DNA of 64,000 bases. It comes from Chitinophaga sp. Ak27 (GTDB lineage: Bacteria; Bacteroidota; Bacteroidia; Chitinophagales; Chitinophagaceae). This document shows positions 44,541 through 54,470 of this stretch, piece after piece; the first letter of the stretch is position 1, and every line of letters starts with the position of its first letter. Both the position numbers and the translations under genes were made by a program. The notes under the pieces are model-generated. The model was not told the origin of the DNA. It saw only the letters and a program-made list of their open reading frames with translations, and ran no database searches. The DNA is taken from NCBI RefSeq assembly GCF_012726295.1, contig NZ_JABAOB010000002.1, positions 434,001 through 498,000 on the forward strand, read 5' to 3'.

Positions 44541-44681
44541 AAAACCGATAGTTTATAATCATTTATTTTCGTTCTGACATTAACTGAAAGCGCCCTTATG
44601 AAAACCTTGAAAAACCTGCGCGAATGTAGTTAGTCAGCCGAGCATATTTATATTTAATAACCATATCTTATTATTGAACCT

Positions 44682-46616
44682 ATGGTGCGTAGTTCATCGT
44701 GGATTACCCCGTCATGGCTAATTCTTTTGTTAGACCTCGGGTGTTCCGTTATCGCAATTAATATCGCATTCCTCCTCCGGCTTAATTTTGATCTTGAGGC
44801 TTTAATGGCATATGCAACGGTAAAAACCGCCGCGATTGTGTTGGGTGTAAACCTGTGCTTGTCGCTCTTGTTGCGGACTTATCGCGGCATTGTAAGATAT
44901 ACGAGCCTGGCGGATATTGGCCGTATTGCCGGACTGAATATTACCAGTTGCCTGATATTGTTTACGATAGGTTACAGCCGCTTACCGGATGCGGAAATGA
45001 ATGTCTTCCCTATATCCGTTATCCTGATTAATTTCTTTGTTAGTTCCTTCCTGTTATTGTCTTACCGGCTACTGGCAAAATGGATATTCCGGTATTATAA
45101 AAAAATTCTGCGGCGCAACCGTACCCGCGCAGCTATTTATTATACCGGGCATTCCAGTATGATGTTGCGTAAAGCCATCAGTGATGACCCGGCGGCCGAT
45201 ATCCGGATCACCGCATTCCTGGCAGATACCAACTCACATGCCGGCAAATCCATAGAAGGGCTTCCGGTATATGCTTCCCGGAAGGGGCAACTCTTTAAAA
45301 TGGTAAAGGAAGGAAACATCTCCTTACTGCTTATTCCTAACGATCACCTGGATCCAGCTCACCTGAATGAACTGGTAGAAGAGTGCATGGCATTAAACAT
45401 CCGGGTGCAAAAAATTATTCCCGTGAGCCAGTGGACAGAAGGTGCCAGCAACAGCATAGAGCTGAAAGACATTAATATTGAAGACCTGCTCGAAAGGTCT
45501 GTTATCAACATTAAGAATGAACAGCTGAATAAAGACCTCAAAGGGAAGAGCATATTGGTAACCGGCGCTGCAGGCTCTATAGGCAGCGAAATAGTACGGC
45601 AGCTGTTGAATTATAAACCATCCGTTATTGTCCTATGCGATAAAGCCGAATCACCCCTGCATGAACTGGAGCTGGAAATTGCAGAGAAATCAGGTGGCAT
45701 ACAGGTGATTCCATATATTGGTAATGTATGCGACCGGATCAGGATGCAGCAGCTGTTCGATATCTATGCGCCTGCCGTGGTGTACCATGCTGCTGCATAC
45801 AAACATGTTCCGATGATGGAGAAAAACCCATCTATTGCGGTGATGAACAATGTGCTCGGGACGAAGATCGTAGCGGAATTGTCGGTCGATTATGGGGTGG
45901 AAAAATTTGTAATGGTATCCACCGACAAGGCGGTAAATCCCACCAACGTGATGGGCGCCTCCAAACGCATCGCGGAAATCTTCACGCAATCTTTCAGTAA
46001 CTATCTCAGTGAAAAATACCAGAAGATGGGCCCTATTTACGGCGCACCTCCTACCCGTTTTATCACCACCCGCTTCGGAAACGTACTGGGCTCAAATGGT
46101 TCAGTAATTCCCCGGTTTAAACAACAGTTGGAAAAAGGCGGCCCTTTAACCGTTACGCACCCGGAAATCACCCGCTATTTCATGACCATCCCTGAAGCCT
46201 GCCAGCTGGTACTGGAAGCAGGTTCTATGGGACAAGGGGGAGAGATATTCGTTTTTGACATGGGCCAACCCATGAAGATTGCAGAGCTGGCCCGTAAAAT
46301 GATACGGATGACCGGTAAAGAACCCGGAAGAGACGTCCAGATCATTTATACCGGCCTGCGCCCGGGAGAGAAGCTCTATGAAGAGCTGCTGAATAATGCA
46401 GAAAATACATTGCCTACATACCACGAAAAAATTATGATCGCCAAAGTAAGAGCATCTGATTTTACAGAAGTGAACGAGCAGGTGAACCAATTGATAGAAT
46501 CTGCCAGGAAGCATTATCTCACGCCAACAGTGGCCAGGATGAAGCAGCTGGTACCAGAGTTTATCAGTAAAAACTCTGCCTACGAAGAACTTGATAAGGG
46601 AAAAATGATTATCTAA
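44682..46616 (+). CDS. CapD/WbpM-type membrane nucleotide-sugar 4,6-dehydratase
   Basis: 644 residues. Four or so N-terminal membrane segments lie at about 10-150 (LILLLDLGCSVIAINIAFLL, AAIVLGVNLCLSLLL). A CoA-binding-like domain at about 155-260 is followed by an extended SDR domain starting with ILVTGAAGSIGSEIVRQLL near 290. MVSTDKAVNPTNVMGASKR is the active-site segment, with Met where classical SDRs have Tyr, as in WbpM/CapD. FITTRFGNVLGSNGSVIPRF and YTGLRPGEKLYEELL are also diagnostic. It most likely forms a UDP-4-keto-6-deoxy-HexNAc, the first step to a deoxyamino sugar. It is the first gene of the cluster. Confidence 0.95.
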   Translation: MVRSSSWITPSWLILLLDLGCSVIAINIAFLLRLNFDLEALMAYATVKTAAIVLGVNLCLSLLLRTYRGIVRYTSLADIGRIAGLNITSCLILFTIGYSRLPDAEMNVFPISVILINFFVSSFLLLSYRLLAKWIFRYYKKILRRNRTRAAIYYTGHSSMMLRKAISDDPAADIRITAFLADTNSHAGKSIEGLPVYASRKGQLFKMVKEGNISLLLIPNDHLDPAHLNELVEECMALNIRVQKIIPVSQWTEGASNSIELKDINIEDLLERSVINIKNEQLNKDLKGKSILVTGAAGSIGSEIVRQLLNYKPSVIVLCDKAESPLHELELEIAEKSGGIQVIPYIGNVCDRIRMQQLFDIYAPAVVYHAAAYKHVPMMEKNPSIAVMNNVLGTKIVAELSVDYGVEKFVMVSTDKAVNPTNVMGASKRIAEIFTQSFSNYLSEKYQKMGPIYGAPPTRFITTRFGNVLGSNGSVIPRFKQQLEKGGPLTVTHPEITRYFMTIPEACQLVLEAGSMGQGGEIFVFDMGQPMKIAELARKMIRMTGKEPGRDVQIIYTGLRPGEKLYEELLNNAENTLPTYHEKIMIAKVRASDFTEVNEQVNQLIESARKHYLTPTVARMKQLVPEFISKNSAYEELDKGKMII

Positions 46617-46664
46617 TCACGCCCCCTTATTCATTACTAAACCAGCAACTAGAGTATTTATAAT

Positions 46665-47483
46665 ATGTGTGAGCGATCTATCAGAGATTTCAAAGGAATT
46701 ATTGTTTTATTATCAGGAGTCATCACTTTATTGGTCAGCTCCTGTTCAGCGCCTAAAAATATAACTTATTTCAAGGACGTACCGGACACTGTCAGGCAAC
46801 ATGAAATTCAACAGGCGGCTTATTCAACGCCCCTGATCCAGGTGGATGATATCTTACAGGTGACCATCCAGACATTGGACCCTACCGCTACGGCAATGCT
46901 GAATCAAGCCAGCGCCCCCATACCGGTAAGTGGCAATACTACTTCTTCTGCAGCTGCACCCGCTGCTATAAGTGGTTACCTGGTAGATAAAGACGGGTAT
47001 ATCGTATTGCCCCTGATAGGGAAAATAATGGTACAGGGTAAAACCACCGACAGCGTAAGAGAAAATATCAAAGCGGTAGCCGCTACCTATTATAAAGACC
47101 CGGTAGTGAACGTACGCTTTGCCAATTTTAAAATAACGGTATTAGGAGAGGTAAACAGGCCATCTACCTACGTGATGCCCAATGAGAAGGTAACCTTACT
47201 GGATGCACTGGGCGCCGCAGGCGATCTGACCATCTACGGAAAAAGAGAAAATGTGCTGCTGATCAGGGATAACAACGGCAAGAAAGAATTTATCAGGATG
47301 AACCTGAACCAGAGCAATATCTTTTCCTCTCCTTACTTTTTCCTGAGACAGGGAGATGTAATATATGTAGAGCCCAATAAGGCCAAAGTATCCAGCACAG
47401 ACTTGGCGCAGGTAAAGCGCATTTCTATCATGGCATCTGTTCTATCACTGTTGATCGTAGTGGTGTCGAGAGTCAAATTTTAA
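46665..47483 (+). CDS. polysaccharide export lipoprotein (Wza-like)
   Basis: 272 residues. The N-terminal hydrophobic segment ends in LVSSC, a lipobox. A Poly_export domain (about 60-150: YSTPLIQVDDILQVTIQTLD, YLVDKDGYIVLPLIGKIMVQ) is followed by an SLBB domain (KITVLGEVNRPSTYVMPNEK, LLDALGAAGDL). The C-terminus has a hydrophobic helix (ISIMASVLSLLIVVVSRVKF). It is the outer-membrane channel of the export machine. The Wzc-like gene starts 8 bp later. Confidence 0.95.
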   Translation: MCERSIRDFKGIIVLLSGVITLLVSSCSAPKNITYFKDVPDTVRQHEIQQAAYSTPLIQVDDILQVTIQTLDPTATAMLNQASAPIPVSGNTTSSAAAPAAISGYLVDKDGYIVLPLIGKIMVQGKTTDSVRENIKAVAATYYKDPVVNVRFANFKITVLGEVNRPSTYVMPNEKVTLLDALGAAGDLTIYGKRENVLLIRDNNGKKEFIRMNLNQSNIFSSPYFFLRQGDVIYVEPNKAKVSSTDLAQVKRISIMASVLSLLIVVVSRVKF

Positions 47484-47491
47484 ATTTTTAA

Positions 47492-49891
47492 ATGGAAAAC
47501 ATGCCAGAGCACATCTTTAAAAATCAGGGCGCCCATTTAAATGGGCACGAGGCCAGGGAGCCAGAGAAAGACAATGGTATCAGTCCCCGTTATATACTCG
47601 ATACCCTTATGCGGCATTGGTACCTGTTTGTCATCTTTGTGATCATTGGAGTAGGCGCCGCATGGCTGTATCTCCGCTATGCCACCCCAGGCTATAAGAT
47701 CAGCGCCAAAGTATTGGTGAAAGATGACCAGAAAGGTGGTGACATCCCCGGCCAGGAAATACTCCAGCAACTGGAAGTGTTTTCTAATAAGAGCAGTGTC
47801 GACAATGAAGTAGAGATATTGACATCACGTACACTCATGCAGAAAGTGGTCAACAACCTGCAACTAAATACTTCCTACTTTGTAGAAGGAAGGGTAAAGG
47901 AAACCGAACAATACGGTAACCTCCCTTTTGCACTGCAATGGCTTTCCCTCAAAGATACCATTATGAAAACCTCCTATGTGGTATCGCCGATAGGAAAAGA
48001 CAAGTTTGAACTGTCTGGCGAAAAAGGCACCCGTACCGCCTCCTGGAATGATACCCTTCATCTCCGTGAGGGCGTCGCCAAGTTTGTGCTTACCGGGATA
48101 CCCTTTACAAGATATGCATATACTGTGAAAGTAGCATCTGTAGATGAAACGACGGCGAACTATCAGCTCCTGCTGGATGTACGTATTCCGAATAAACAGG
48201 TAAGCACCATCGACCTGACCCTCAATGCCAGGGTCCCTGAAAAAGGAGAGAAAGTGCTGAATGAACTGCTGACAACTTACCTGAAAGCCAGCGTGGAAGA
48301 TAAAAACCGTATTGCCGACAGTACTATCGCCTTTATCGATAACCGCCTGGTGATCGTTACCCAGGAGCTGTCGGGCGTGGAAAAAAATATCCAACAGTTT
48401 AAACAAGCCAATGAACTGGCCGATATCGAAGCCCAGTCGAAATTACTGGTACAAGGTACCGGCGATGCCCGCAAACAACTGCTCGATCAACAGGTACAGC
48501 TGAACGTAGTAGAATCGCTGGAAGAATATATGCGCGATACGGAAAATAGTAAAAGGGTAGTGCCCTCTTCCCTGATTGTGCAAGACCCTACCTTCGTTGG
48601 ACTGGTACAGCGGTACAATACCCTGCAGCTGGACAGGGAGCGGCAACTGATGTCCAGCACGCCTACCAACCCGGTAATTGTGACAATGGATCAGCAGTTG
48701 GCCGGTATCCGGGCAGACCTGCTGAGCAACCTGGCTTCCCTGAAGAAAGGAATTGAGGTAGGCATCGCCGAGCAACAAAAGAATGCTGGCGCCCTCGATC
48801 AAAAGATCCGTCAGGTGCCGGCCAAGGAAAGAATATTCCTGGATATCTCCCGCCAACAGTCTATCAAACAGGAACTGTACCTCTTTCTCCTGAAAAAGAG
48901 AGAGGAGTCAGCGATTTCCAAAACATCTAACCTCGCCATCGCCCGCATTATCGACGATGCCAAAAGCGATCCGCTGCCTTATAAGCCCAAACGCCTCCTC
49001 ATGCTCCTGGTAGGAGTGGTGCTTGGCTTAGCGCTGCCTGCGGCCTATCTCTACATGAAGGAACTCCTGAGCAGGAGAGTGAAGAATAAACAGGATGTGA
49101 TCAGCAATACGCCTGTTCCTGTATTGGCAGAAATTGGTCACAGCCCTAACAATATGATTATTACCAAAACGGATTCCCGTTCGCCGGTAGCAGAACAATT
49201 CCGCGCATTAAGGACCAACCTCCAGTTTGTGTTGTCTGATATCAGTAATAAATCAGTGATTGTTACCTCCAGTATGGGAGGGGAGGGGAAATCTTTCGTA
49301 TCTACCAACCTGGCAGCCGTGTTGGCCATTTCGGGTAAAAAAGTAGTGCTGATGGAAATGGATTTACGCAAGCCCCGGATTGCAGAACGACTGGGATTGC
49401 CTAACCATGAGGGCTTTAGCACCTACGCCATCGGCAAAACTTCTATCGATGCGCTGATCAAACCATCGGGTATTCACGATAACTGTTGGATAATCAGTTC
49501 CGGGCCTATTCCGCCCAATCCTACCGAATTGTTCCTGCAGGCCAGAACGGAAGAGTTGTTTAAAGAACTGAACGAACGCTTCGATTATATCATCATCGAC
49601 TCCGCTCCGATAGGACTGGTTACCGACGCGCAGATCCTGGGCCGCTATGCAGATGCCACACTGTACCTGGTACGTCATGGCTTTACTTTCAAGCAACAGC
49701 TGCAGATCTCCAAAGATCTTTACCTGCAGCGTAAGCTGCCAAGGCTCAACATCGTGATCAACGACGTGAAAAATAACAGTGCCTACGGATATGGTTATGG
49801 ATATGGCTACGGCTACGGATATGGAGAAGAAAGCCAACGCAAGGGCATCCTCGGAAGACGGAAAAAGAAAGCGGTGCTGGATGGAAAGTAA
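47492..49891 (+). CDS. Wzc-like polysaccharide co-polymerase with BY-kinase domain
   Basis: 799 residues. A Wzz domain with a membrane helix at about 40-60 (YLFVIFVIIGVGAAWLYL) is followed by a long periplasmic coiled coil, a GNVR-like segment and a second helix near 500 (LLMLLVGVVLGLALPAAYLY). The C-terminal tyrosine-kinase domain has Walker A MGGEGKSFVSTNLA (about 593), Walker A' VLMEMDLRKPRIAE and Walker B DYIIIDSAPIGLVTD. The tail carries seven YG dipeptides, giving the tyrosine cluster whose phosphorylation controls chain length in this family. It sits between the export lipoprotein and the sugar dehydrogenase. Confidence 0.96.
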   Translation: MENMPEHIFKNQGAHLNGHEAREPEKDNGISPRYILDTLMRHWYLFVIFVIIGVGAAWLYLRYATPGYKISAKVLVKDDQKGGDIPGQEILQQLEVFSNKSSVDNEVEILTSRTLMQKVVNNLQLNTSYFVEGRVKETEQYGNLPFALQWLSLKDTIMKTSYVVSPIGKDKFELSGEKGTRTASWNDTLHLREGVAKFVLTGIPFTRYAYTVKVASVDETTANYQLLLDVRIPNKQVSTIDLTLNARVPEKGEKVLNELLTTYLKASVEDKNRIADSTIAFIDNRLVIVTQELSGVEKNIQQFKQANELADIEAQSKLLVQGTGDARKQLLDQQVQLNVVESLEEYMRDTENSKRVVPSSLIVQDPTFVGLVQRYNTLQLDRERQLMSSTPTNPVIVTMDQQLAGIRADLLSNLASLKKGIEVGIAEQQKNAGALDQKIRQVPAKERIFLDISRQQSIKQELYLFLLKKREESAISKTSNLAIARIIDDAKSDPLPYKPKRLLMLLVGVVLGLALPAAYLYMKELLSRRVKNKQDVISNTPVPVLAEIGHSPNNMIITKTDSRSPVAEQFRALRTNLQFVLSDISNKSVIVTSSMGGEGKSFVSTNLAAVLAISGKKVVLMEMDLRKPRIAERLGLPNHEGFSTYAIGKTSIDALIKPSGIHDNCWIISSGPIPPNPTELFLQARTEELFKELNERFDYIIIDSAPIGLVTDAQILGRYADATLYLVRHGFTFKQQLQISKDLYLQRKLPRLNIVINDVKNNSAYGYGYGYGYGYGYGEESQRKGILGRRKKKAVLDGK
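49784..49825 (+). repeat. six-base tandem repeat encoding a (Tyr-Gly)7 tail in Wzc
   Basis: Seven units of TAYGGN encode YG seven times near the Wzc C-terminus. The units vary only at third positions. The repeat number could change by slippage without a frameshift and so alter the number of phosphorylatable tyrosines. Confidence 0.85.
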
Positions 49892-49941
49892 ATAAAACAG
49901 TATCACAAGACCTAAAAAAATAAAAGAGGAATAAATATTTT

Positions 49942-51255
49942 ATGGTGAAGATTAACAACAGCGTTGAGAATATCCACCTGGCCGTTATTGGCCTTGGCTA
50001 TGTTGGTTTGCCGTTAGCAATAGAATTTGGCAAAAAATACGATGTATTAGGATTTGATATCAACAAGGAAAGAGTTCAGGAATTGGCTGCAGGCAGCGAT
50101 CGTACCAGGGAAGCCAATATGGAAGACCTGACTGCGGTAATGGCCCTCAAAGCCGATAAGAAATCTGATATCGGGCTCTCTTTTTCTTCCAGCATTGCTG
50201 AGCTGAAAAAATACAACACCTTTATCGTTACCGTGCCTACACCGATAGATGAGTTTAAGGCGCCAGACCTGGGGCCGCTGATCAAAGCCTCCGAAATGTT
50301 GGGAGGTATACTTAAAAAAGGAGACCTGGTTATTTATGAGTCAACCGTATACCCCGGTTGCACAGAAGAAGATTGCGTACCGGTACTGGAAAAAGTATCG
50401 GGACTGAAATACAACACCGATTTTTTTGTAGGCTATTCCCCGGAAAGGATTAATCCGGGCGACAAAATAAATACCCTCACAAAGATCCGGAAAGTAACCA
50501 GCGGCTCTACCCCGGAAATTGCCGATAAAGTAGATGCCCTGTATGGTTCTATCATTGAAGCAGGTACCCACAAGGCGCCCAGCCTGAAAGTGGCCGAAGC
50601 TTCCAAAGCGATTGAAAATGCACAGCGCGATGTAAACATTTCATTTGTGAATGAACTGGCGCTGATCTTCGATAAAATAGGTATCGATACCAATGATGTT
50701 ATTGATGCTGCCGGTACCAAATGGAATTTTCTAAAGTATAAGCCAGGATTGGTAGGCGGTCATTGCATTGGCGTAGATCCTTATTACCTCGCACATAAAG
50801 CAGAATCGGTAGGCTACCATCCGCAGGTAATCCTTTCCGGCCGCCGGGTAAATGATCATATCGGCCACTTTGTAGCCAATAAAGTAGTGAAACTGATGAT
50901 CGATAAAGATCATAAGATCAAAGGATCCAGGGCGCTTATTATGGGCATTACCTTCAAGGAAAATTGCCCGGATGTACGTAATACCCGCGTCGTAGACATC
51001 TACCACGAACTGCAGCAGTTTGGGCTGAATGTAGATATCTATGATCCCTGGGCTGATCCGGCAGAGGTAGAAGAAGAATACGGCGTAAAAATATTAAATG
51101 CTATAGATAAAGCAGCGGTATATGATGCCATTGTTGTGGCGGTTGCCCATAAAGAGTTTTTAACCTTTGATTACCTGAAATACAGGCGTAACAACGGGGT
51201 CATTTTTGATACCAAATCTTGTGTAGACAGAAGCCTGGTGGATGCCAGGCTGTAG
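49942..51255 (+). CDS. nucleotide-sugar 6-dehydrogenase (UDP-HexNAc dehydrogenase, TviB/WbpA-like)
   Basis: 437 residues of the UDP-glucose/GDP-mannose dehydrogenase family. The NAD site is IHLAVIGLGYVGLPLAIEFG. YESTVYPGCTEEDCVPVLEK and FFVGYSPERINPGDK are typical of the UDP-N-acetylhexosamine branch. The catalytic cysteine is Cys275 in LVGGHCIGVDPYYLAHKAES. It oxidises C6 to a carboxylate, so the polymer should contain an N-acetyl-hexosaminuronic acid. This agrees with the UDP-GlcNAc 2-epimerase start at 63761. Confidence 0.94.
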   Translation: MVKINNSVENIHLAVIGLGYVGLPLAIEFGKKYDVLGFDINKERVQELAAGSDRTREANMEDLTAVMALKADKKSDIGLSFSSSIAELKKYNTFIVTVPTPIDEFKAPDLGPLIKASEMLGGILKKGDLVIYESTVYPGCTEEDCVPVLEKVSGLKYNTDFFVGYSPERINPGDKINTLTKIRKVTSGSTPEIADKVDALYGSIIEAGTHKAPSLKVAEASKAIENAQRDVNISFVNELALIFDKIGIDTNDVIDAAGTKWNFLKYKPGLVGGHCIGVDPYYLAHKAESVGYHPQVILSGRRVNDHIGHFVANKVVKLMIDKDHKIKGSRALIMGITFKENCPDVRNTRVVDIYHELQQFGLNVDIYDPWADPAEVEEEYGVKILNAIDKAAVYDAIVVAVAHKEFLTFDYLKYRRNNGVIFDTKSCVDRSLVDARL

Positions 51256-51303
51256 AACCGGTAACCAACATATAGGTATAAGTAAATTGTAAATTGATAG
51301 TTG

Positions 51304-52821
51304 ATGTCAATGAAAGGAGTGAGCTATGAGATGTCGCTGAACCTGGGGACTAACTTTTTAGCTTTGGTTTTAAATATTCTATTAGGACTGGTAGTTGTAC
51401 CGTTCTATATAGCTAAGATTGGTGTAGATGGCTATGGTATTATAGCGTTGGCTACTTCTTTCAGTTCATACCTGTCTATTATAACGATTGCTATCGACGC
51501 ATCGGTAGGCAGGAACTTTACGCTGGCAATGAGAAAGGATGATCATGCGTCTTCCAACGCTATCTATTCATCCTCTATTATCTCAGCTTTGCTGTTGATT
51601 GTTGCCATCTTACCGTTGATCGGTTGGTTCCTGTATAAAATAGACAGCCTGGTGAGCTATCACGGACATACCGTGAACGAAATGAGGTGGGTGTTTGTCG
51701 CTATCATTACCTCCTTCGTACTCACCTTTATCCGCGGGTTATTCCTGGTACCGGCTTTTGCATCGAATAAAATATACATTCAACGCATTATTGCCATCCT
51801 GGAAATAGTGGTCAGAACGGCGCTGGTATATTTATTACTCAATGCTTCAGCCCAGCTAAGCCTGATAGGGATAGCCTTTTTCCTGGCATCGCTGGTATCA
51901 TTTGTGGCCGCTTTGATCTGGATTATCCGGAAGTTCCCGTTCCTGAAACTGCGGGCTTCCAGCTTTGATAAACAGATCGTGAAGTACGTAGGATCTATGA
52001 GCTTTTGGTTGGTCATTAACCAGATCGGTACATTGCTCTTTATTAATATTGATATCATCTTACTGAATCATTATTATGGACCTACAGCTACCGGGGAATT
52101 CAGTACAGTAGCGCAATGGCATACCCTGTTGCGCTCTTTCGCGGGGGTGTTTGTGGCCATCTTTACGCCGGTGGTATACAAGTATTACGCAGAGAAGGAT
52201 TTTAATAACCTGCTGAAATTCTCGAGGTATTCTGTGGTGGCCATGGGAGTAGTGCTCGCAATTCCTATCGGCATTATTGTAGCCTATTCGGATGTGATAC
52301 TGAAACTTTGGATTGGTGAGCGGTTTGTTCATTTTTACCCGTTGATGATCCTGCTGACAGGCCATTTGATATTTAACCTGTCGGTGCTGCCGATACTATC
52401 GATCAATGCGGTATACAACAAAGTAAAAATACCAGGACTCACCTCTTTTTTTTGTGGAGGGCTTAACCTGGTACTTGGCATATTGATCATCAAATATTTT
52501 GATTTGGGTATTTACAGTGTAGCCATAGCATCCGCTATCCTGCTTACTTTAAAGAACCTGATCTTTTCCCCTACTTATGCTGCTAAGATATTAGAACAAC
52601 GTTTTTGGTTTTATTATCCCAGCATAGGCCGGGGAATGGCATTATTTCTATGGGTATTGCTCATGTCGTGGGGTTGCAGGCATTTCCTGGTACCCGGTTC
52701 CTGGGCGGCGATGTGTGTATCATGTGCACTGATTGGACTGGCAAGCATACCCTTCGCCTGGTTTGTAACATTGAATAAAGACCAGCGATTATTAATTGAA
52801 AAACTTATAAGGAGAAGGTAA
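51304..52821 (+). CDS. polysaccharide flippase (Wzx-like, MATE/MOP superfamily)
   Basis: 505 residues, start chosen at ATG 51304; a TTG directly before it is in frame. About 12-14 hydrophobic segments span the protein, beginning with NFLALVLNILLGLVVVPFYI and GVDGYGIIALATSFSSYLS, the latter a typical first-loop motif of oligosaccharide flippases. It would move lipid-linked repeat units across the inner membrane. Its stop overlaps the next start (TAATG). Confidence 0.92.
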   Translation: MSMKGVSYEMSLNLGTNFLALVLNILLGLVVVPFYIAKIGVDGYGIIALATSFSSYLSIITIAIDASVGRNFTLAMRKDDHASSNAIYSSSIISALLLIVAILPLIGWFLYKIDSLVSYHGHTVNEMRWVFVAIITSFVLTFIRGLFLVPAFASNKIYIQRIIAILEIVVRTALVYLLLNASAQLSLIGIAFFLASLVSFVAALIWIIRKFPFLKLRASSFDKQIVKYVGSMSFWLVINQIGTLLFINIDIILLNHYYGPTATGEFSTVAQWHTLLRSFAGVFVAIFTPVVYKYYAEKDFNNLLKFSRYSVVAMGVVLAIPIGIIVAYSDVILKLWIGERFVHFYPLMILLTGHLIFNLSVLPILSINAVYNKVKIPGLTSFFCGGLNLVLGILIIKYFDLGIYSVAIASAILLTLKNLIFSPTYAAKILEQRFWFYYPSIGRGMALFLWVLLMSWGCRHFLVPGSWAAMCVSCALIGLASIPFAWFVTLNKDQRLLIEKLIRRR

Positions 52822-53915
52822 TGAAGAAGGCACTGATAATTAATGAGGGATTTTCTAATAACCTGGGCGACCAGGCTATCAGGGAAAGTATGACCAGCTT
52901 ATTGCGGGATAGTGACTTTAGTACGGAGTTCGCCTATTTTACTAATCCGCGGTTGGCGCGATTGCCCGAATATGATTACCTGGGCGCCGCGGCTACCGGC
53001 AATGTAATAGCGCCTATGTCGCTCAGCAGTAAAGTAAGATTGAAATTGGCTTTCTACTATTGGATCGGCATCAACTATAACGCTATCCGGAAGAAATTAT
53101 CAGAAGGGGCATATGATGTGATCGTTATAGGAGGTGGACAGTTGATAGAGTCATCTGGTAAAGACTATCCCAGCAGGTTTTCTATTGCTTTATACTGGTG
53201 GACATATCTGATTAAAAAGTTCAGCCAGGCTAAGATCTATATTATCGGGGTTGGCGTTGGCACAACGTTCAATGCCAAAGAAAAAAGCCTGTTTGCCAAA
53301 GCCTTATCCCAGGTAGACCTGATATGGGTGCGGGATCAGTTTTCCAAAGTACGCCTGCAGGAACAATTTGGTCATAAAGCCATCGTGACACCGGATATTG
53401 CCTTCTACAGCGGCAAAAACAGGATGGAGGAAGCAAATCCCAACCGGAAAGCACTGATCGGTATTACCAACTACAAAGAAGTTTTTTCTAAGTATAACAA
53501 ACTGGCAAAGTCGAGCGAAGCCTATTACGAAGAGTGGTATGCGGAAATAAATAACTACCTGCGCCAGGGGCTAACGGTGGAACTGTTTTATACCACCATT
53601 ACTGACGCGGCAGAAACCATTGCCTTCCGGGATTATATACGCAGTAAATACAATGTAGAAATTCCCGTCGCTAAACTGGCCTCTATCGAGGATTTGAAAC
53701 AGCTATATAAGTCAGCATCAGACGTGTATTCCGGGAGAATGCACGCCCTGATACTGGCCATGAAACACCAGTGCAAGGTAAAGGCCTACCTGATTTCACA
53801 GAAACTGAAATCCTTTAACGAGGAGTATATTTCTTCCGGCACGCAAACAATTGAATATAGCAAGAAGATCCGGGGCACATTCAACGACCTGATGATTGAT
53901 AATATTAAACTATAG
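52821..53915 (+). CDS. polysaccharide pyruvyl transferase family protein
   Basis: 364 residues. The start ALIINEGFSNNLGDQAIRES with the NxGDxAI motif, the central VIVIGGGQLIESSGKDYPSR and IYIIGVGVGTTFNAKEKSLF, and the end SGRMHALILAMKHQCKV are the PS_pyruv_trans pattern. It adds a pyruvate ketal from phosphoenolpyruvate to a sugar of the repeat unit, adding negative charge. It is coupled to the flippase by the TAATG overlap and is followed by an acetyltransferase after 6 bp. Confidence 0.93.
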   Translation: MKKALIINEGFSNNLGDQAIRESMTSLLRDSDFSTEFAYFTNPRLARLPEYDYLGAAATGNVIAPMSLSSKVRLKLAFYYWIGINYNAIRKKLSEGAYDVIVIGGGQLIESSGKDYPSRFSIALYWWTYLIKKFSQAKIYIIGVGVGTTFNAKEKSLFAKALSQVDLIWVRDQFSKVRLQEQFGHKAIVTPDIAFYSGKNRMEEANPNRKALIGITNYKEVFSKYNKLAKSSEAYYEEWYAEINNYLRQGLTVELFYTTITDAAETIAFRDYIRSKYNVEIPVAKLASIEDLKQLYKSASDVYSGRMHALILAMKHQCKVKAYLISQKLKSFNEEYISSGTQTIEYSKKIRGTFNDLMIDNIKL

Positions 53916-53921
53916 GATAGC

Positions 53922-54470
53922 ATGAGCGCCTGGAAGCTGATAAAGTCAGATTTGTACCGATATCATGGAAGAACCGGTGGAAAAGATTTACTGAAAGGAT
54001 TTTTCCTGATAGAGGGATTCCGGTATATGTTTTTTTTCCGGTTATGTGCTGGCAGTAAAGGGTTGCTGCGGCTTTGGTGGCGCCTGTTTCTCCGGCATTA
54101 TGCTTATAAGTATGGATTCCAGATACCACACACTACCCGCATAGGAAAAGGTTTTTATATCGGGCATTTTGGTACGGTGGTGATCAACGGAAATGCCAGC
54201 ATTGGTGATAATGTAAATATTTCACCAGGGGTGATTATCGGGCAGGTGAGCAGGGGGCGGCTAAAAGGAGTACCTACAATAGGCAATAGAGTATGGATAG
54301 GTTCCAATGCAGTGATTGTGGGAAATATTACGATAGGAGATGAAGCACTGATTGCGCCTGGTGCTTATGTAACCATGGATGTGCCTGCCGGCTCGCTGGT
54401 AATGGGCAATCCGGGTGTGGTTTCACCAGGTAAAGGCGTAGAAGGTTATATTTTGAATGAATGCAGATGA
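53922..54470 (+). CDS. CysE-type hexapeptide acetyltransferase
   Basis: 182 residues. The N-terminus (LIKSDLYRYHGRTGGKDLLK) resembles the short variant of serine acetyltransferases found in polysaccharide clusters. The left-handed beta helix includes TRIGKGFYIGHFGTVVINGN, ASIGDNVNISPGVIIG and NRVWIGSNAVIVGNITIGDE, with His in GHFGT as likely catalytic base. In this setting it probably O-acetylates the polymer or a precursor rather than serine. The next gene overlaps it by 4 bp. Confidence 0.9.
   Translation: MSAWKLIKSDLYRYHGRTGGKDLLKGFFLIEGFRYMFFFRLCAGSKGLLRLWWRLFLRHYAYKYGFQIPHTTRIGKGFYIGHFGTVVINGNASIGDNVNISPGVIIGQVSRGRLKGVPTIGNRVWIGSNAVIVGNITIGDEALIAPGAYVTMDVPAGSLVMGNPGVVSPGKGVEGYILNECR

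Larger units (their letters stand above)
43926..44681. other. long non-coding region before the exopolysaccharide cluster
   Basis: About 750 AT-rich bases without a convincing gene. It contains four copies of TTATCAAA (44215, 44446, 44506 and, reversed, 44492), a palindromic operator candidate and a promoter box. There are also two tiny open frames: 44167-44307 (46 codons, MYHHLANTLELSKRSKLSNK) and 44598-44633 (MKTLKNLRECS). Neither has a recognised relative. The region looks like a complex control region with a possible regulatory leader. Confidence 0.5.
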
